Positions 8,139-16,622 are shown, counted from the stretch's first letter. The stretch: 64,000 nucleotides of DNA from Pseudoruegeria aquimaris (GCF_900172235.1 NZ_FWFQ01000003.1:152975-216974), one strand, 5' to 3'. The notes: a model not told the origin generated them from the sequence alone. Program-made: numbers and translations.

Positions 8139-9454
8139 CCGACATGACCGTCGATCCGGCCAAGGCGGAAGCAGACCGGCTGTTCCGGCGCAAGCGCCTC
8201 GTCTCCTTCGGGATCCCGGCCGTGATCCTGGCCTACCTCACCTATATCTTCTTCGCCTTCGACCTGCCGGGCCTGGTGCAGCGGGCGAACTGGGGCAATG
8301 CGGTGACGCTGGCCTCGGACATCTGGTCGCACAAGGTCCATGTGACCCGCAACAACCGATCGGGCGAGATCGCTTTCGCCATCGAGGGAGAGCGCAAGGG
8401 CGCCTATCCCGAAGGCCGCCGGCCCGAGTGGGTATCGGGCTCCGAGGACAAGGGGCTGACGGTCGATCTGGGCGAGGGGCGCAAGGTGCGCCTCTTGCCC
8501 GGCAAGCGCACCGAGATCGTCCTCCCCGGCTTCCAGACCATCGAGGTGGCGGCACAGGGCCGCAGCCTCGACAGCAACCTGCCCGAGGAACTGCCCAAGT
8601 GGATCTCGGCCTCGAACCGGCGGATCGCCGTCACCCTGCCCGGCGCGCGCGTCACCCTCACCGGGGCGCGGACAGAGGTGTTCCGCTACTTCACCGGCTG
8701 GGAGCTGTTCTGGTTCACGCTCGACAGCCCCTATCACGGGCATTCACTCGGCGAGATCCTGTTCGGCGACCGGATCGACCCCGAACGCGGCAACATCGCG
8801 GGCGCCCTGTCGGATTGGTGGAACAACCCCATGTGGCGGCACAAGGATGTGGCCTGGGCGATTGGCGAAACGGTGCTCATGGCCTTCCTCGGCACCTTCG
8901 GCGCCGCCATCCTGGCGCTGCCGCTGGCCTTCCTCGCCGCCCGCCGCTTTTCGCCGCTCATGCTCGTGCGGGCGGCAACGCGCCGGGTCTTCGATTTCCT
9001 GCGCGGGGTCGATGCGCTGATCTGGACGGTCGTCCTGTCGCGCGCCTTCGGGCCCGGGCCGCTGACCGGATCGCTGGCGATCCTGCTCACCGATACCGGC
9101 ACCTTTGGCAAGCTCTTCTCGGAGGCGCTCGAGAACCTGGACGGCAAGCAGATCGAGGGCGTCGCCTCGACCGGCGCAAAGCCGGTCCAGACCTACCGCT
9201 TCGGCGTGATCCCGCAGGTGATGCCGATCCTTCTGGCGCAGGTGCTCTACTGGCTGGAATCCAACACCCGTTCGGCCACCATCATCGGCGCGATCACCGG
9301 GGGCGGCATCGGGCTGATGCTGACACAGGCGATCCAGACCCAGAAGGACTGGGAAGAGGTCGCCTATTACGTTGTCCTCATCGTGCTGATGGTCATGCTG
9401 ATGGACTGGCTCTCGGGCTGGCTGCGCGGAAAGTTGATCGGAGGGCGGGCGTGA
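8135..9454 (+). CDS. phnE: phosphonate ABC transporter permease PhnE, extended form (second copy)
   Basis: A protein of 439 residues. The C-terminal half (about 240-439) is a standard PhnE permease domain (EGVASTGAKPVQTYRFGVIP, then ATIIGAITGGGIG). The N-terminal half has one membrane span (residues 28-46) followed by about 150 mostly polar residues before the next span, a long extra segment that would face the periplasm. Typical PhnE is near 260-290 residues, so this copy is unusually long. It overlaps phnE1 by 4 bases, and the next gene starts within its stop codon (TGATG). Confidence 0.85.
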   Translation: MTDMTVDPAKAEADRLFRRKRLVSFGIPAVILAYLTYIFFAFDLPGLVQRANWGNAVTLASDIWSHKVHVTRNNRSGEIAFAIEGERKGAYPEGRRPEWVSGSEDKGLTVDLGEGRKVRLLPGKRTEIVLPGFQTIEVAAQGRSLDSNLPEELPKWISASNRRIAVTLPGARVTLTGARTEVFRYFTGWELFWFTLDSPYHGHSLGEILFGDRIDPERGNIAGALSDWWNNPMWRHKDVAWAIGETVLMAFLGTFGAAILALPLAFLAARRFSPLMLVRAATRRVFDFLRGVDALIWTVVLSRAFGPGPLTGSLAILLTDTGTFGKLFSEALENLDGKQIEGVASTGAKPVQTYRFGVIPQVMPILLAQVLYWLESNTRSATIIGAITGGGIGLMLTQAIQTQKDWEEVAYYVVLIVLMVMLMDWLSGWLRGKLIGGRA

Positions 9455-10071
9455 TGGCCCGCCTCCGGGCCGAGGCGCCCTTCATCCACCCCGATTGCGA
9501 GATCACCGACAGCCGCTTCGGTGCCTTTGTCGAGATCGGCCGGGGCAGCCGCATCGCCCATTCCCGCATCGGCGATTACAGCTATTGCGACCGCTACGCC
9601 GATATCGCCAATGCCGAGATCGGAAAGTTCGCCAACATCGCCGCCTTTTCGCGGATCGGGGCGACGGACCACCCGCTCGAGACCGCCTCGCTGCACCATT
9701 TCCTCTACCGCTCGCACGACTACTGGGACGACGCCGAACGCGACGAGGCGTTCTTTGCCCGTCGCCGCGCGCGCATAGCCCGTATCGGCCATGACACCTG
9801 GATCGGCGCAGGCGCGATGGTCAAGCCCGAGGTGACGCTCGGCCATGGCGCGGTGGTCGCCGCCGGCGCGGTGGTGACGCGCGACGTGGCCCCCTACACG
9901 ATCGTCGCGGGCACGCCGGCGAAGAAGCTGCGCGACCGCCAGCCCCCGCAGATCGCCGAGCGCCTGATGGCGCTCGCCTGGTGGGACTGGGACCACGCCC
10001 GCCTGCGCGCCGCGCTCGAGGATTTCCGGTCGCTCAAGGCCGAGGCGTTTCTCGAGAAATACGAAGGCTAG
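9454..10071 (+). CDS. hexapeptide-repeat acetyltransferase of the phosphonate operon
   Basis: A left-handed beta-helix protein of 205 residues with imperfect hexapeptide repeats (for example IGRGSRIAHSRIG, VTLGHGAVVAAGAVV) and the end motif YTIVAGTPAKKL of the LbH acyltransferase family. Members of this family (phosphonate metabolism transferase) sit in many phn operons; PhnO-type acetylation of aminoalkylphosphonates is a plausible role but unproven here. The ATG at 9454 shares its A with the stop of phnE2. It ends 4 bases into the convergent phnF gene. Confidence 0.8.
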   Translation: MARLRAEAPFIHPDCEITDSRFGAFVEIGRGSRIAHSRIGDYSYCDRYADIANAEIGKFANIAAFSRIGATDHPLETASLHHFLYRSHDYWDDAERDEAFFARRRARIARIGHDTWIGAGAMVKPEVTLGHGAVVAAGAVVTRDVAPYTIVAGTPAKKLRDRQPPQIAERLMALAWWDWDHARLRAALEDFRSLKAEAFLEKYEG

Positions 10072-10790
10072 CCGCTTTCCAGCGTCAGCGTCACCCGGTC
10101 GCCGGCAAACCAGGTGCGGCCGAACTCGACCGGCACGCCGGTTTCATCCACATTGACCGCTGACGATTTCAGAAGCGGGGCGCCTTCGGGCAACTGGAGG
10201 TGGAGCGCTTGGGTCGCCGTGGCCCGCACCGCGGTCAGGCGGGTCGAGGCGCGGGTATAGTCGCAGACGCCGACCATGCGCAGCGCCTCGGTCACGCTGC
10301 CGGTCTGGCTGAAGGCCCGGGCGATGCCGGACAGGCGCCCGGCGGGAAACAGGCTTTCGAAAACGGCAATCGGCTGACCATCGGCGAGCGAAAGGCCGTG
10401 ATAGGCGCATAGCGGATCGCCCGGGGCAATCCGCAATGCCCGGGCCTCGCCCGTGGTTGCCGATCGCTCTTCGATCTGGAGCACGCGCTTTTCGGGGCGC
10501 CTTCCTGCCGCGATCAGGTTTTCGTGGAAGCGCACCCGCGTCCCGATGGGATAGTCCGTCGGCGTTGCCGCGACAAAGGCGCCAGAGCCGCGACGGGTGC
10601 GGATCAGCCCCTCTTCGACCAGGGCCGCGATGCCCCGGCGGACCGTATGCCGGTTGACGCCGAAACGCTCGGCCAGTGCCGCCTCTGTAGGCAGTTTGTC
10701 CCCGGGCGCGTATTTGCCCTCGGCCAGATCGCTGCGCAGCGCATCCGCGATGGCCCGCCATATGGGTGTCTTGCCCGAATTGTCATGCAA
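10068..10790 (-). CDS. phnF: GntR/HutC-family regulator PhnF
   Basis: A protein of 240 residues: N-terminal GntR winged helix (residues 8-72, with ALAERFGVNRHTVRRGIAAL) and a C-terminal UTRA ligand-binding domain. The start is most likely TTG at 10790, since there is no in-frame ATG upstream before a stop, and the strong ribosome site AGAGGAG lies 10 bases upstream. A rare start codon would keep the regulator low. PhnF proteins repress C-P lyase genes. The gene is divergent from phnG with only 82 bases between them, which suggests control of both directions. Confidence 0.88.
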   Translation of the reverse strand: MHDNSGKTPIWRAIADALRSDLAEGKYAPGDKLPTEAALAERFGVNRHTVRRGIAALVEEGLIRTRRGSGAFVAATPTDYPIGTRVRFHENLIAAGRRPEKRVLQIEERSATTGEARALRIAPGDPLCAYHGLSLADGQPIAVFESLFPAGRLSGIARAFSQTGSVTEALRMVGVCDYTRASTRLTAVRATATQALHLQLPEGAPLLKSSAVNVDETGVPVEFGRTWFAGDRVTLTLESG

Positions 10791-10858
10791 ATTTCACAAA
10801 TCTCCTCTGTCATTCAGGGGTGAATCTGCTATGATGTGTCTAGTTGTATAGTATCAAC
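10780..10858 (+). promoter_or_regulatory. phnG promoter region with Pho-like box, -35/-10 and candidate PhnF operator
   Basis: TTGTCAT and ATTTCAC separated by 4 bases (10780-10797) form a Pho-like box that overlaps the phnF start. CTGTCA (10807-10812) and TATGAT (10830-10835) are spaced by 17 bases as -35 and -10. Just downstream GTTG and CAAC (10843-10858) form an inverted repeat with an 8-base centre, placed where a repressor would block transcription. The individual assignments are tentative. Confidence 0.45.
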
Positions 10859-10872
10859 ATGAAGTTGTCGAG

Positions 10873-11328
10873 ATGGATGACAGCAGCAACGAAAATGAAC
10901 CGCGCCGGGCGTGGATGAGCCTTCTGGCCAAGGCGCCCGCGGGCCGTGTTGCCGCCTTGCTGGACGCGGCCATGGCGCGCCCGGAATTCACATGGCTGCG
11001 GGCGCCCGAGATTGGCAGCGTGATGGTGCGCGGGCGTGCCGGCGCAACCGGGCAGCCGTTCAATCTGGGCGAAATGACGGTGACCCGCTGCGCGCTCCGG
11101 CTTTGCGGCGGCGAGGTGGGCCATGCCTATGTCCAGGGCCGCCGCAAGGCCGACGCCGAGGCCGCCGCACTGGTCGATGCATTGATGCAGTCGCCTGCGG
11201 CCGACGCGGTGCGCCGGCATGTGCTGGAACCGCTGGAGGCAGAAGCGAGAGCGGCCCAGGCCGCCCGCGCGGCAAAGGCGGCGGCCACGAAGGTGGAATT
11301 CTTCACCATGGCGAGGGGAGAGGATTGA
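10873..11328 (+). CDS. phnG: C-P lyase complex subunit PhnG
   Basis: A protein of 151 residues, the usual PhnG length, with the conserved segments GEMTVTRCALRL and VGHAYVQGRRKADAE. PhnG is part of the PhnGHIJ core complex that attaches the phosphonate to ribose triphosphate from ATP and then cleaves the C-P bond. It is the first gene of phnGHIJKLN, and its stop overlaps the phnH start as TGATG. The alanine-rich C-terminal helix is likely a lineage feature. Confidence 0.92.
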   Translation: MDDSSNENEPRRAWMSLLAKAPAGRVAALLDAAMARPEFTWLRAPEIGSVMVRGRAGATGQPFNLGEMTVTRCALRLCGGEVGHAYVQGRRKADAEAAALVDALMQSPAADAVRRHVLEPLEAEARAAQAARAAKAAATKVEFFTMARGED

Positions 11329-11906
11329 TGCACAGCGAGGCTCTCTCGGGCGGTTTTGCCGACCCGCCCATCCAGTCGGCCCAAGCCTTCCGCAAGGTGA
11401 TGGAGGCGATGGCACGGCCGGGCACGATCCACGAGATCTCCGGCGCCGAGCCGCCGGTACCCCTGTCGCAAGCGGCGGGGAGCGTTCTCCTGACGCTGTG
11501 CGATGGCGACACGCCAATCCATCTTGCCGGCGGGCACGATACCGAAGCCATCCGCGACTGGCTTGCCTTTCACACCGGCGCGCCGCTGGCGGCGGCCTCG
11601 GAATGCATGTTCGCCCTCGGCCGGTGGGAAGCGCTCAAGCCGCTCTCGGCCTATCCGTTGGGCACGCCGGAATACCCGGACCGATCGGCCACGCTGATCG
11701 TGGAATGCGACGAGCTGGCGGCGGAAGGCGTCGAGCTGAGCGGACCCGGAATCGAGGCGCGCGCCGCCCTCTCGCTTCCCGAGGTGGCGGCCTTCAGGGC
11801 CAACAACGCCCTGTTTCCGCTTGGGCTCGATTTCATCTTCACCTGCGGCAGCCGGCTGGCGGCGCTGCCGCGCACGACCCGAATTCACGCTCCGGAGGCT
11901 TGCTGA
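11328..11906 (+). CDS. phnH: C-P lyase complex subunit PhnH
   Basis: A protein of 192 residues, close to the 194 of E. coli PhnH. Conserved features include AFRKVMEAMARPG near the N-terminus, LTLCDGDTPIHL, and PLGLDFIFTCGSRLAALPRTT at the C-terminus (given here as a recognisable PhnH end). PhnH is a subunit of the core complex. The ATG at 11328 shares a base with the phnG stop, and the stop shares a base with the phnI start, so translation is coupled. Confidence 0.92.
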   Translation: MHSEALSGGFADPPIQSAQAFRKVMEAMARPGTIHEISGAEPPVPLSQAAGSVLLTLCDGDTPIHLAGGHDTEAIRDWLAFHTGAPLAAASECMFALGRWEALKPLSAYPLGTPEYPDRSATLIVECDELAAEGVELSGPGIEARAALSLPEVAAFRANNALFPLGLDFIFTCGSRLAALPRTTRIHAPEAC

Positions 11907-13000
11907 TGTATGTGGCGGTGAAAGGCGGCGAACGCGCCATCGAGAATGCCCACGCCTGGCTCGCCGAAGAACGCCGGGGCGACAGGGATATCGCGGAGCT
12001 GAGCATCGCGCAAATCCGCGAACAGCTGAAACTGGCCGTTGATCGCGTGATGGCCGAAGGCTCGCTTTATGATCCCGACCTGGCCGCGCTCGCGATCAAG
12101 CAGGCCCGCGGCGATCTGATCGAGGCGATCTTCCTGATCCGGGCCTATCGCACCACCCTGCCCCGCTTCGGTGCCTCACGGCCGGTGAGCACGGGCGCCA
12201 TGGCCTGTGATCGCCGCATCTCGGCCACCTTCAAGGATCTGCCGGGCGGGCAGGTTCTGGGGCCGACCTTCGATTACACGCACCGGCTCCTCGATTTCAA
12301 GCTCGCCGCCGACGGTGAAGTGCCGGAAGCGCCCCGCGCGGCCAAGGCGCAGCCTGCCGAAATGCCGCATGTGACCGGTTTCCTGAACCGCGAGGGGCTG
12401 ATCGAGGAAGCGCCGGCCGAGGACACGACCCCGCCTGACCTGACCCGCGAGCCGCTCGAGATTCCGGCAGGCCGCGCGCTGCGTCTGCAGGCGCTGGCAC
12501 GCGCCGACGAGGGCTTCACGCTGGGCCTGGCCTATTCCACCCAGCGCGGCTACGCGCGCAACCACGCTTTTGTGGGCGAGCTGCGCATCGGCACCGTGGC
12601 GGTGGAGATGGATATCCCCGAGCTGGGCTTTGCCATCGAGATCGGCGAGCTGACGCTGACCGAATGCGAAACCGTGAACCAGTTCAAGGGATCGAAGACC
12701 GAACCGCCCCAGTTCACCCGCGGCTACGGCCTTGTCTTCGGCCAGTCCGAGCGCAAGGCGATCTCGATGGCGCTGGTGGACCGGGCGCTGCGCTGGGAGG
12801 AGCTGGGCGAGGACTTCATCGGCGCCCCCGCGCAGGACGCCGAATTCGTCCTCTACCACGCCGACAACATTCAGGCGACCGGCTTTCTCGAGCACATCAA
12901 GCTGCCCCATTACGTGGATTTCCAGGCCGAGCTGGAGCTGGTGCGCAAGATGCGGTCCGAGGTGACGGACGCGAACCCTGCAAGGGAGGCCGCGGAATGA
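11906..13000 (+). CDS. phnI: C-P lyase complex subunit PhnI
   Basis: A protein of 364 residues beginning MYVAVKGGERAIENAH, the standard PhnI N-terminus. Other conserved parts are RISATFKDLPGGQVLG, AYSTQRGYARNHAFVGELRI and LTECETVNQFKG. PhnI provides the nucleosidase activity that exchanges adenine of ATP for methylphosphonate when PhnG, PhnH and PhnL are present (established for E. coli). It overlaps phnH by 1 base and phnJ by 4 bases. Confidence 0.94.
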   Translation: MYVAVKGGERAIENAHAWLAEERRGDRDIAELSIAQIREQLKLAVDRVMAEGSLYDPDLAALAIKQARGDLIEAIFLIRAYRTTLPRFGASRPVSTGAMACDRRISATFKDLPGGQVLGPTFDYTHRLLDFKLAADGEVPEAPRAAKAQPAEMPHVTGFLNREGLIEEAPAEDTTPPDLTREPLEIPAGRALRLQALARADEGFTLGLAYSTQRGYARNHAFVGELRIGTVAVEMDIPELGFAIEIGELTLTECETVNQFKGSKTEPPQFTRGYGLVFGQSERKAISMALVDRALRWEELGEDFIGAPAQDAEFVLYHADNIQATGFLEHIKLPHYVDFQAELELVRKMRSEVTDANPAREAAE

Positions 13001-13857
13001 ACGACTACAATTTCGCCTATCTCGACGAACAGACCAAGCGGATGATCCGCCGCGCGATCCTCAAGGGTCTGGCGATCCCCGGCTACCAGGTGCCCTTTGC
13101 CAGCCGCGAGATGCCCATGCCCTATGGCTGGGGCACCGGCGGCGTGCAGGTTTCGGCGGCGATCCTCACCCCCGGCGACACCTTCAAGGTGATCGACCAG
13201 GGCGCCGATGACACCACCAACGCGGTCTCGATCAGAAAGTTCTTCGAGCGGACGGCAGGCGTCGCCACCACCGAGCACACGGGTGAGGCCACGGTCATCC
13301 AGACCCGCCACCGCATCCCCGAAACACCGCTCACCGAGGATCAGATCCTGGTCTTTCAGGTGCCGATCCCGGAGCCCTTGCGCTTTCTGGAGCCCCGCGA
13401 GAGCGAGACCCGCAAGATGCACAGCCTCGAGGAATACGGGCTGATGCATGTCAAGCTCTACGAGGACATCAGCCGCCACGGCCATATCGCCACCTCCTAC
13501 GCCTACCCGGTGCGTGTCGAGGGGCGCTACGTGATGGACCCGTCGCCGATCCCGAAATTCGACAACCCCAAGCTGGACCGCTCGCCGGCGATCCAGCTCT
13601 TCGGCGCCGGGCGCGAACAGCGCATCTACGCGATCCCGCCATATACCAGGGTGGTCAGCCTCGATTTCGAGGATCACCCCTTCGAGGCCAGCAAGGCCGA
13701 TCATCCCTGCGATCTGTGCGGGGCCGAGGACAGCTATCTCGACGAGGTCATCATCGACGATGCGGGCAACCGCATGTTCGTCTGTTCCGACAGCGACTAT
13801 TGCGCCAGCCGCCAGGCCCAGGGCCACCGCGGCCGGCTGAGCCCGGAGGTGGCATGA
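12997..13857 (+). CDS. phnJ: alpha-D-ribose 1-methylphosphonate 5-phosphate C-P lyase PhnJ
   Basis: The radical SAM enzyme that breaks the C-P bond, 286 residues. The iron-sulfur cysteines are C238, C241 and C263, and C269 aligns with the catalytic cysteine, matching the E. coli spacing of 241, 244, 266 and 272. G29 in IPGYQVPF corresponds to the glycyl-radical site. All key residues are present, so the enzyme should be active. It starts by an ATGA overlap with phnI and overlaps phnK at its end. Confidence 0.95.
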   Translation: MNDYNFAYLDEQTKRMIRRAILKGLAIPGYQVPFASREMPMPYGWGTGGVQVSAAILTPGDTFKVIDQGADDTTNAVSIRKFFERTAGVATTEHTGEATVIQTRHRIPETPLTEDQILVFQVPIPEPLRFLEPRESETRKMHSLEEYGLMHVKLYEDISRHGHIATSYAYPVRVEGRYVMDPSPIPKFDNPKLDRSPAIQLFGAGREQRIYAIPPYTRVVSLDFEDHPFEASKADHPCDLCGAEDSYLDEVIIDDAGNRMFVCSDSDYCASRQAQGHRGRLSPEVA

Positions 13858-14642
13858 TGAAGGATGACGCCCAAACCCCGCTCTTGCGCGTGCGCGGCCT
13901 GACCAAGACCTATGGCGGGCGTATCGGTTGCGCCGACATCTCCTTCGATCTGTGGCCCGGCGAGGTGCTCGGTGTGGTCGGCGAATCCGGCTCGGGCAAG
14001 TCAACCCTGCTGGGGGCGCTTGCCGGCCATCTGGCGCCGGATCGGGGCGAGGTGATCTTCGATACCCGCGCCGAGGGCCCGCGCGACACGGTCACCATGT
14101 CGGAGCCCGAACGGCGCATGCTGGCGCGCACCGACTGGGCCTTCGTGCACCAGAACCCGCGCGACGGGCTGCGCATGAACGTCTCGGCCGGCGGCAATGT
14201 CGGCGAGCGGCTGATGGCGGTGGGGGCGCGCCATTATGGCAATATCCGCGCCACCGCCACCGACTGGCTGGGCCGGGTCGAGATCGACCCCGCCCGCATC
14301 GATGATCGCCCGCAGGCCTTCTCGGGCGGCATGCAGCAGCGCCTCCAGATCGCCCGCAACCTCGTCACCGGCCCGCGGCTGGTGTTCATGGACGAACCCA
14401 CCGGCGGGCTCGATGTGAGCGTGCAGGCGCGGCTGCTCGATCTCTTGCGCGGGCTGGTGCGCGACATGGGGCTCTCGGCGATCGTCGTGACCCACGACCT
14501 TGCCGTGGTGCGGCTGCTGGCCGACCGGCTGATGGTGATGAAATCGGGCCGGGTGGTCGAGGCGGGGCTGACCGACCAGGTGCTCGATGATCCGCAACAT
14601 GCATATACCCAGCTGCTGGTCAGCTCGGTGCTTCAGGTCTGA
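13854..14642 (+). CDS. phnK: C-P lyase system ATP-binding protein PhnK
   Basis: An ABC-type ATPase of 262 residues: Walker A GESGSGKST, signature FSGGMQQRLQIARNL, Walker B LVFMDEPTGGLD. It resembles oligopeptide-transporter ATPases, as PhnK does, and is known to dock on the PhnGHIJ complex. Two adjacent ATG codons (13854 and 13857) both fit; the first overlaps the phnJ stop. No permease partner is encoded next to it, which agrees with a non-transport role. Confidence 0.92.
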   Translation: MMKDDAQTPLLRVRGLTKTYGGRIGCADISFDLWPGEVLGVVGESGSGKSTLLGALAGHLAPDRGEVIFDTRAEGPRDTVTMSEPERRMLARTDWAFVHQNPRDGLRMNVSAGGNVGERLMAVGARHYGNIRATATDWLGRVEIDPARIDDRPQAFSGGMQQRLQIARNLVTGPRLVFMDEPTGGLDVSVQARLLDLLRGLVRDMGLSAIVVTHDLAVVRLLADRLMVMKSGRVVEAGLTDQVLDDPQHAYTQLLVSSVLQV

Positions 14643-14646
14643 ACCA

Positions 14647-15327
14647 ATGATCGAGATAGAAAACCTTTCCAAATCCTTCACGCTCCACAATCAGGGCGGC
14701 GCGGTGCTCGAGGTGATGCAGGGTGCAGGCCTCACCGTGGCGCCCGGCGAATGCGTGGCGCTGATCGGCAATTCCGGCGCCGGCAAGTCCACGCTCATGC
14801 GCATGATCTATGGCAATTATCTCGCCGAGGTCGGGCATATCCGCATCGGCGGGGTCGATGTGGTCGGCGCCGAGCCGCGCGAGATCCTGAAACTCAGGCG
14901 CGAGGTGCTGGGCTATGTCAGCCAGTTCCTGCGCGTGGTGCCCCGGGTGCCGACCCGCGAGGTCGTGGCCGAGCCGCTCCTTGCCCTGGGCCGCGAGAGG
15001 GGCGAGGCGCTGGCGCGCGCCGAAGCATTACTCGCCCGGCTCAATATTCCCGAGCGCCTGTGGGAGCTTTCGCCCACCACCTTCTCGGGCGGCGAACAGC
15101 AGCGGGTCAACATCGCGCGCGGTTTCGTCCGGGACTGGCCCGCGCTCCTGCTCGACGAGCCCACGGCCAGCCTCGATCCGACCAACCGCGAGGTGGTGCT
15201 GAAGCTGATCGAAGAGGCCAAGGCGCGCGGCGCGGCGATCATCGGCATCTTCCACGACGCCGAGGCGCGTGCCCGTGTGGCCGACCGCGAAATCGATGTC
15301 TCGGCCTTTGCCCCGGCGGCCGCGTGA
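14647..15327 (+). CDS. phnL: C-P lyase system ATP-binding protein PhnL
   Basis: An ABC-type ATPase of 226 residues, the same length as E. coli PhnL: Walker A GNSGAGKST, signature FSGGEQQRVNIARGF, Walker B LLLDEPTASLD, and YVSQFLRVVPRV in the Q-loop region. The ATG at 14647 lies 4 bases after the phnK stop. PhnL supports the ribose-phosphonate forming step together with PhnG, PhnH and PhnI. Confidence 0.92.
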   Translation: MIEIENLSKSFTLHNQGGAVLEVMQGAGLTVAPGECVALIGNSGAGKSTLMRMIYGNYLAEVGHIRIGGVDVVGAEPREILKLRREVLGYVSQFLRVVPRVPTREVVAEPLLALGRERGEALARAEALLARLNIPERLWELSPTTFSGGEQQRVNIARGFVRDWPALLLDEPTASLDPTNREVVLKLIEEAKARGAAIIGIFHDAEARARVADREIDVSAFAPAAA

Positions 15328-15328
15328 G

Positions 15329-15883
15329 ATGCCCGGCGCGCTCTTCGCCATTGTCGGCCCCTCGGGCGCGGGCAAGGACACTCTCATGCGCGCGGCCGCG
15401 CAGCGCCTGCCCGCGCTGCATCTGGTGCGGCGGGTCATCACCCGGCCGAGCGCGGCGGGCGGTGAAGACTTCGAGGGCGTGAGTGAGGCCGAGTTCGCGC
15501 GCAGGCTGGCGGCGGGGGAATTCGTATTGCACTGGCAGGCGCACGGGCTCCGCTATGGCATCCCCGCCCAGGTGCGCGAGGTGCTTGGCGAAGGCCGCCA
15601 GGCGATCTTCAACGGCTCGCGCGCGATGCTGGCAGAGGCAAGGGCGCAGTTCCCGGCGCTGCGCGTGATCCATGTGACCGCGCGCCCGGAGGTGCTGGCC
15701 GCGAGGCTTGCTGCGCGCGGACGCGAAAGCACCGAGGACATCGCCGCCCGGCTGGCACGGGCCGAGATCGGCCTGCCGGCGGGAATCGAGGCCATCGAGA
15801 TCGACAACTCCGGCGCGCTTGAAGCGGCTGTCGAGGCGCTCGTCGCCGCGCTTCAGCCCGAAAGCGAGAAGCGTTCGAGCTGA
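15329..15883 (+). CDS. phnN: ribose 1,5-bisphosphokinase PhnN
   Basis: A guanylate-kinase-like P-loop kinase of 184 residues with Walker A GPSGAGKD and the RRVITRPS substrate loop. PhnN phosphorylates ribose 1,5-bisphosphate to PRPP, so that the ribose carried through the C-P lyase pathway is recycled. The ATG at 15329 starts 1 base after the phnL stop. Its last 31 bases overlap the convergent 2H-phosphoesterase-like gene. Confidence 0.9.
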   Translation: MPGALFAIVGPSGAGKDTLMRAAAQRLPALHLVRRVITRPSAAGGEDFEGVSEAEFARRLAAGEFVLHWQAHGLRYGIPAQVREVLGEGRQAIFNGSRAMLAEARAQFPALRVIHVTARPEVLAARLAARGRESTEDIAARLARAEIGLPAGIEAIEIDNSGALEAAVEALVAALQPESEKRSS

Positions 15884-16542
15884 TGAAAGAACCCCGTATC
15901 ATCTTCGCCGAACAGGCAGAGATCGCCGATGACGAAGGGCGCAGGCAAGAGCGGCGCCAGCAGCGGTGCGAGGGCCGCCTCCACCGCCTCGGCCTCGCCC
16001 GGCTGCAGCCGGCCGGTGAGGGTCATGTGAAAGCGAAATTCGTCCATCACATACGGATAACCCCAGCGCTGGAGCATCGCCTCCTGCGCGGGGCTCAGCC
16101 CGGCGGCCCGGCGGCGCGCCAGCTCGGCCTCGCTCGGGGGCGCGCGGTGATGATCGAGCGCTGCGACCGTCTCGGCCGCGAGGGCGGAGATCGCGCGCGC
16201 ATCGCCCTCGGGCACCAGCGCAAGGAACCGGCCGAGCCGGGCCAGACGCAACGCCTTGCAGCGCGCCGGCGCAAGACGGTTGGCAAGCCCGGCCAGATCC
16301 GCTTCGAGCCGGGCGCGGCTGGAACCCGGCGCCAGACGAAAGGGCGGCTTGATCGTGGCATGAAACCCGTATTTGCGGGGCGTCGCGGTCAGCTCCTCCA
16401 CTGGCCGGGGAAGCCCCGCGATGGTGGGGTGTTTGATCCGCCTCCCGGTTGCAGAATCCCACCCCAGCCAACGGGCTGCGAACTCGGCCAGAGCGCCATC
16501 TTGCGGCGCGAAATAGATGGCATAGCGAAGAAAATCTTTCAT
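15853..16542 (-). CDS. DUF1045 / putative phosphonate metabolism protein, 2H phosphoesterase-like
   Basis: A protein of 229 residues with two HxT motifs, HATIKPPF near residue 61 and HMTLTG near residue 172, the paired catalytic signature of the 2H phosphoesterase superfamily. Proteins of this family are found in many phn operons and may process a cyclic phosphodiester such as 5-phosphoribosyl 1,2-cyclic phosphate, the product of PhnJ, a step done by PhnP in E. coli. No PhnP is seen in this window, which fits that idea but does not prove it. It is convergent with phnN and divergent from the second phnM. Confidence 0.8.
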   Translation of the reverse strand: MKDFLRYAIYFAPQDGALAEFAARWLGWDSATGRRIKHPTIAGLPRPVEELTATPRKYGFHATIKPPFRLAPGSSRARLEADLAGLANRLAPARCKALRLARLGRFLALVPEGDARAISALAAETVAALDHHRAPPSEAELARRRAAGLSPAQEAMLQRWGYPYVMDEFRFHMTLTGRLQPGEAEAVEAALAPLLAPLLPAPFVIGDLCLFGEDDTGFFHQLERFSLSG

Positions 16543-16563
16543 GCCCTCACCATTAGGAGGTCT

Positions 16564-16581
16564 GTGTCACGGTTCTGTGAC
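16564..16581 (+). promoter_or_regulatory. Pho-box-like site upstream of the second phnM
   Basis: GTGTCAC and CTGTGAC separated by 4 bases (GGTT). Spacing fits a PhoB box, although the second unit has an internal mismatch and the sequence is also an inverted repeat (GTCAC/GTGAC). It lies in the 80-base gap between the divergent DUF1045 and phnM genes, 41 bases upstream of the phnM start. Confidence 0.45.
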
Positions 16582-16622
16582 GCAACCGCGACAAACAAGC
16601 AAGCGCCAGACCGGAGCAACCG

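Noticed and set aside
8428..10071. A 547-residue forward frame covering the second phnE
   Set aside because: Only its last 205 codons (from 9454) look like a protein, the hexapeptide transferase; the first part is an out-of-frame shadow of phnE2.
11219..13000. A long frame starting within phnH
   Set aside because: The part before 11906 is a shadow; the PhnI N-terminus MYVAVKGG fixes the true start.
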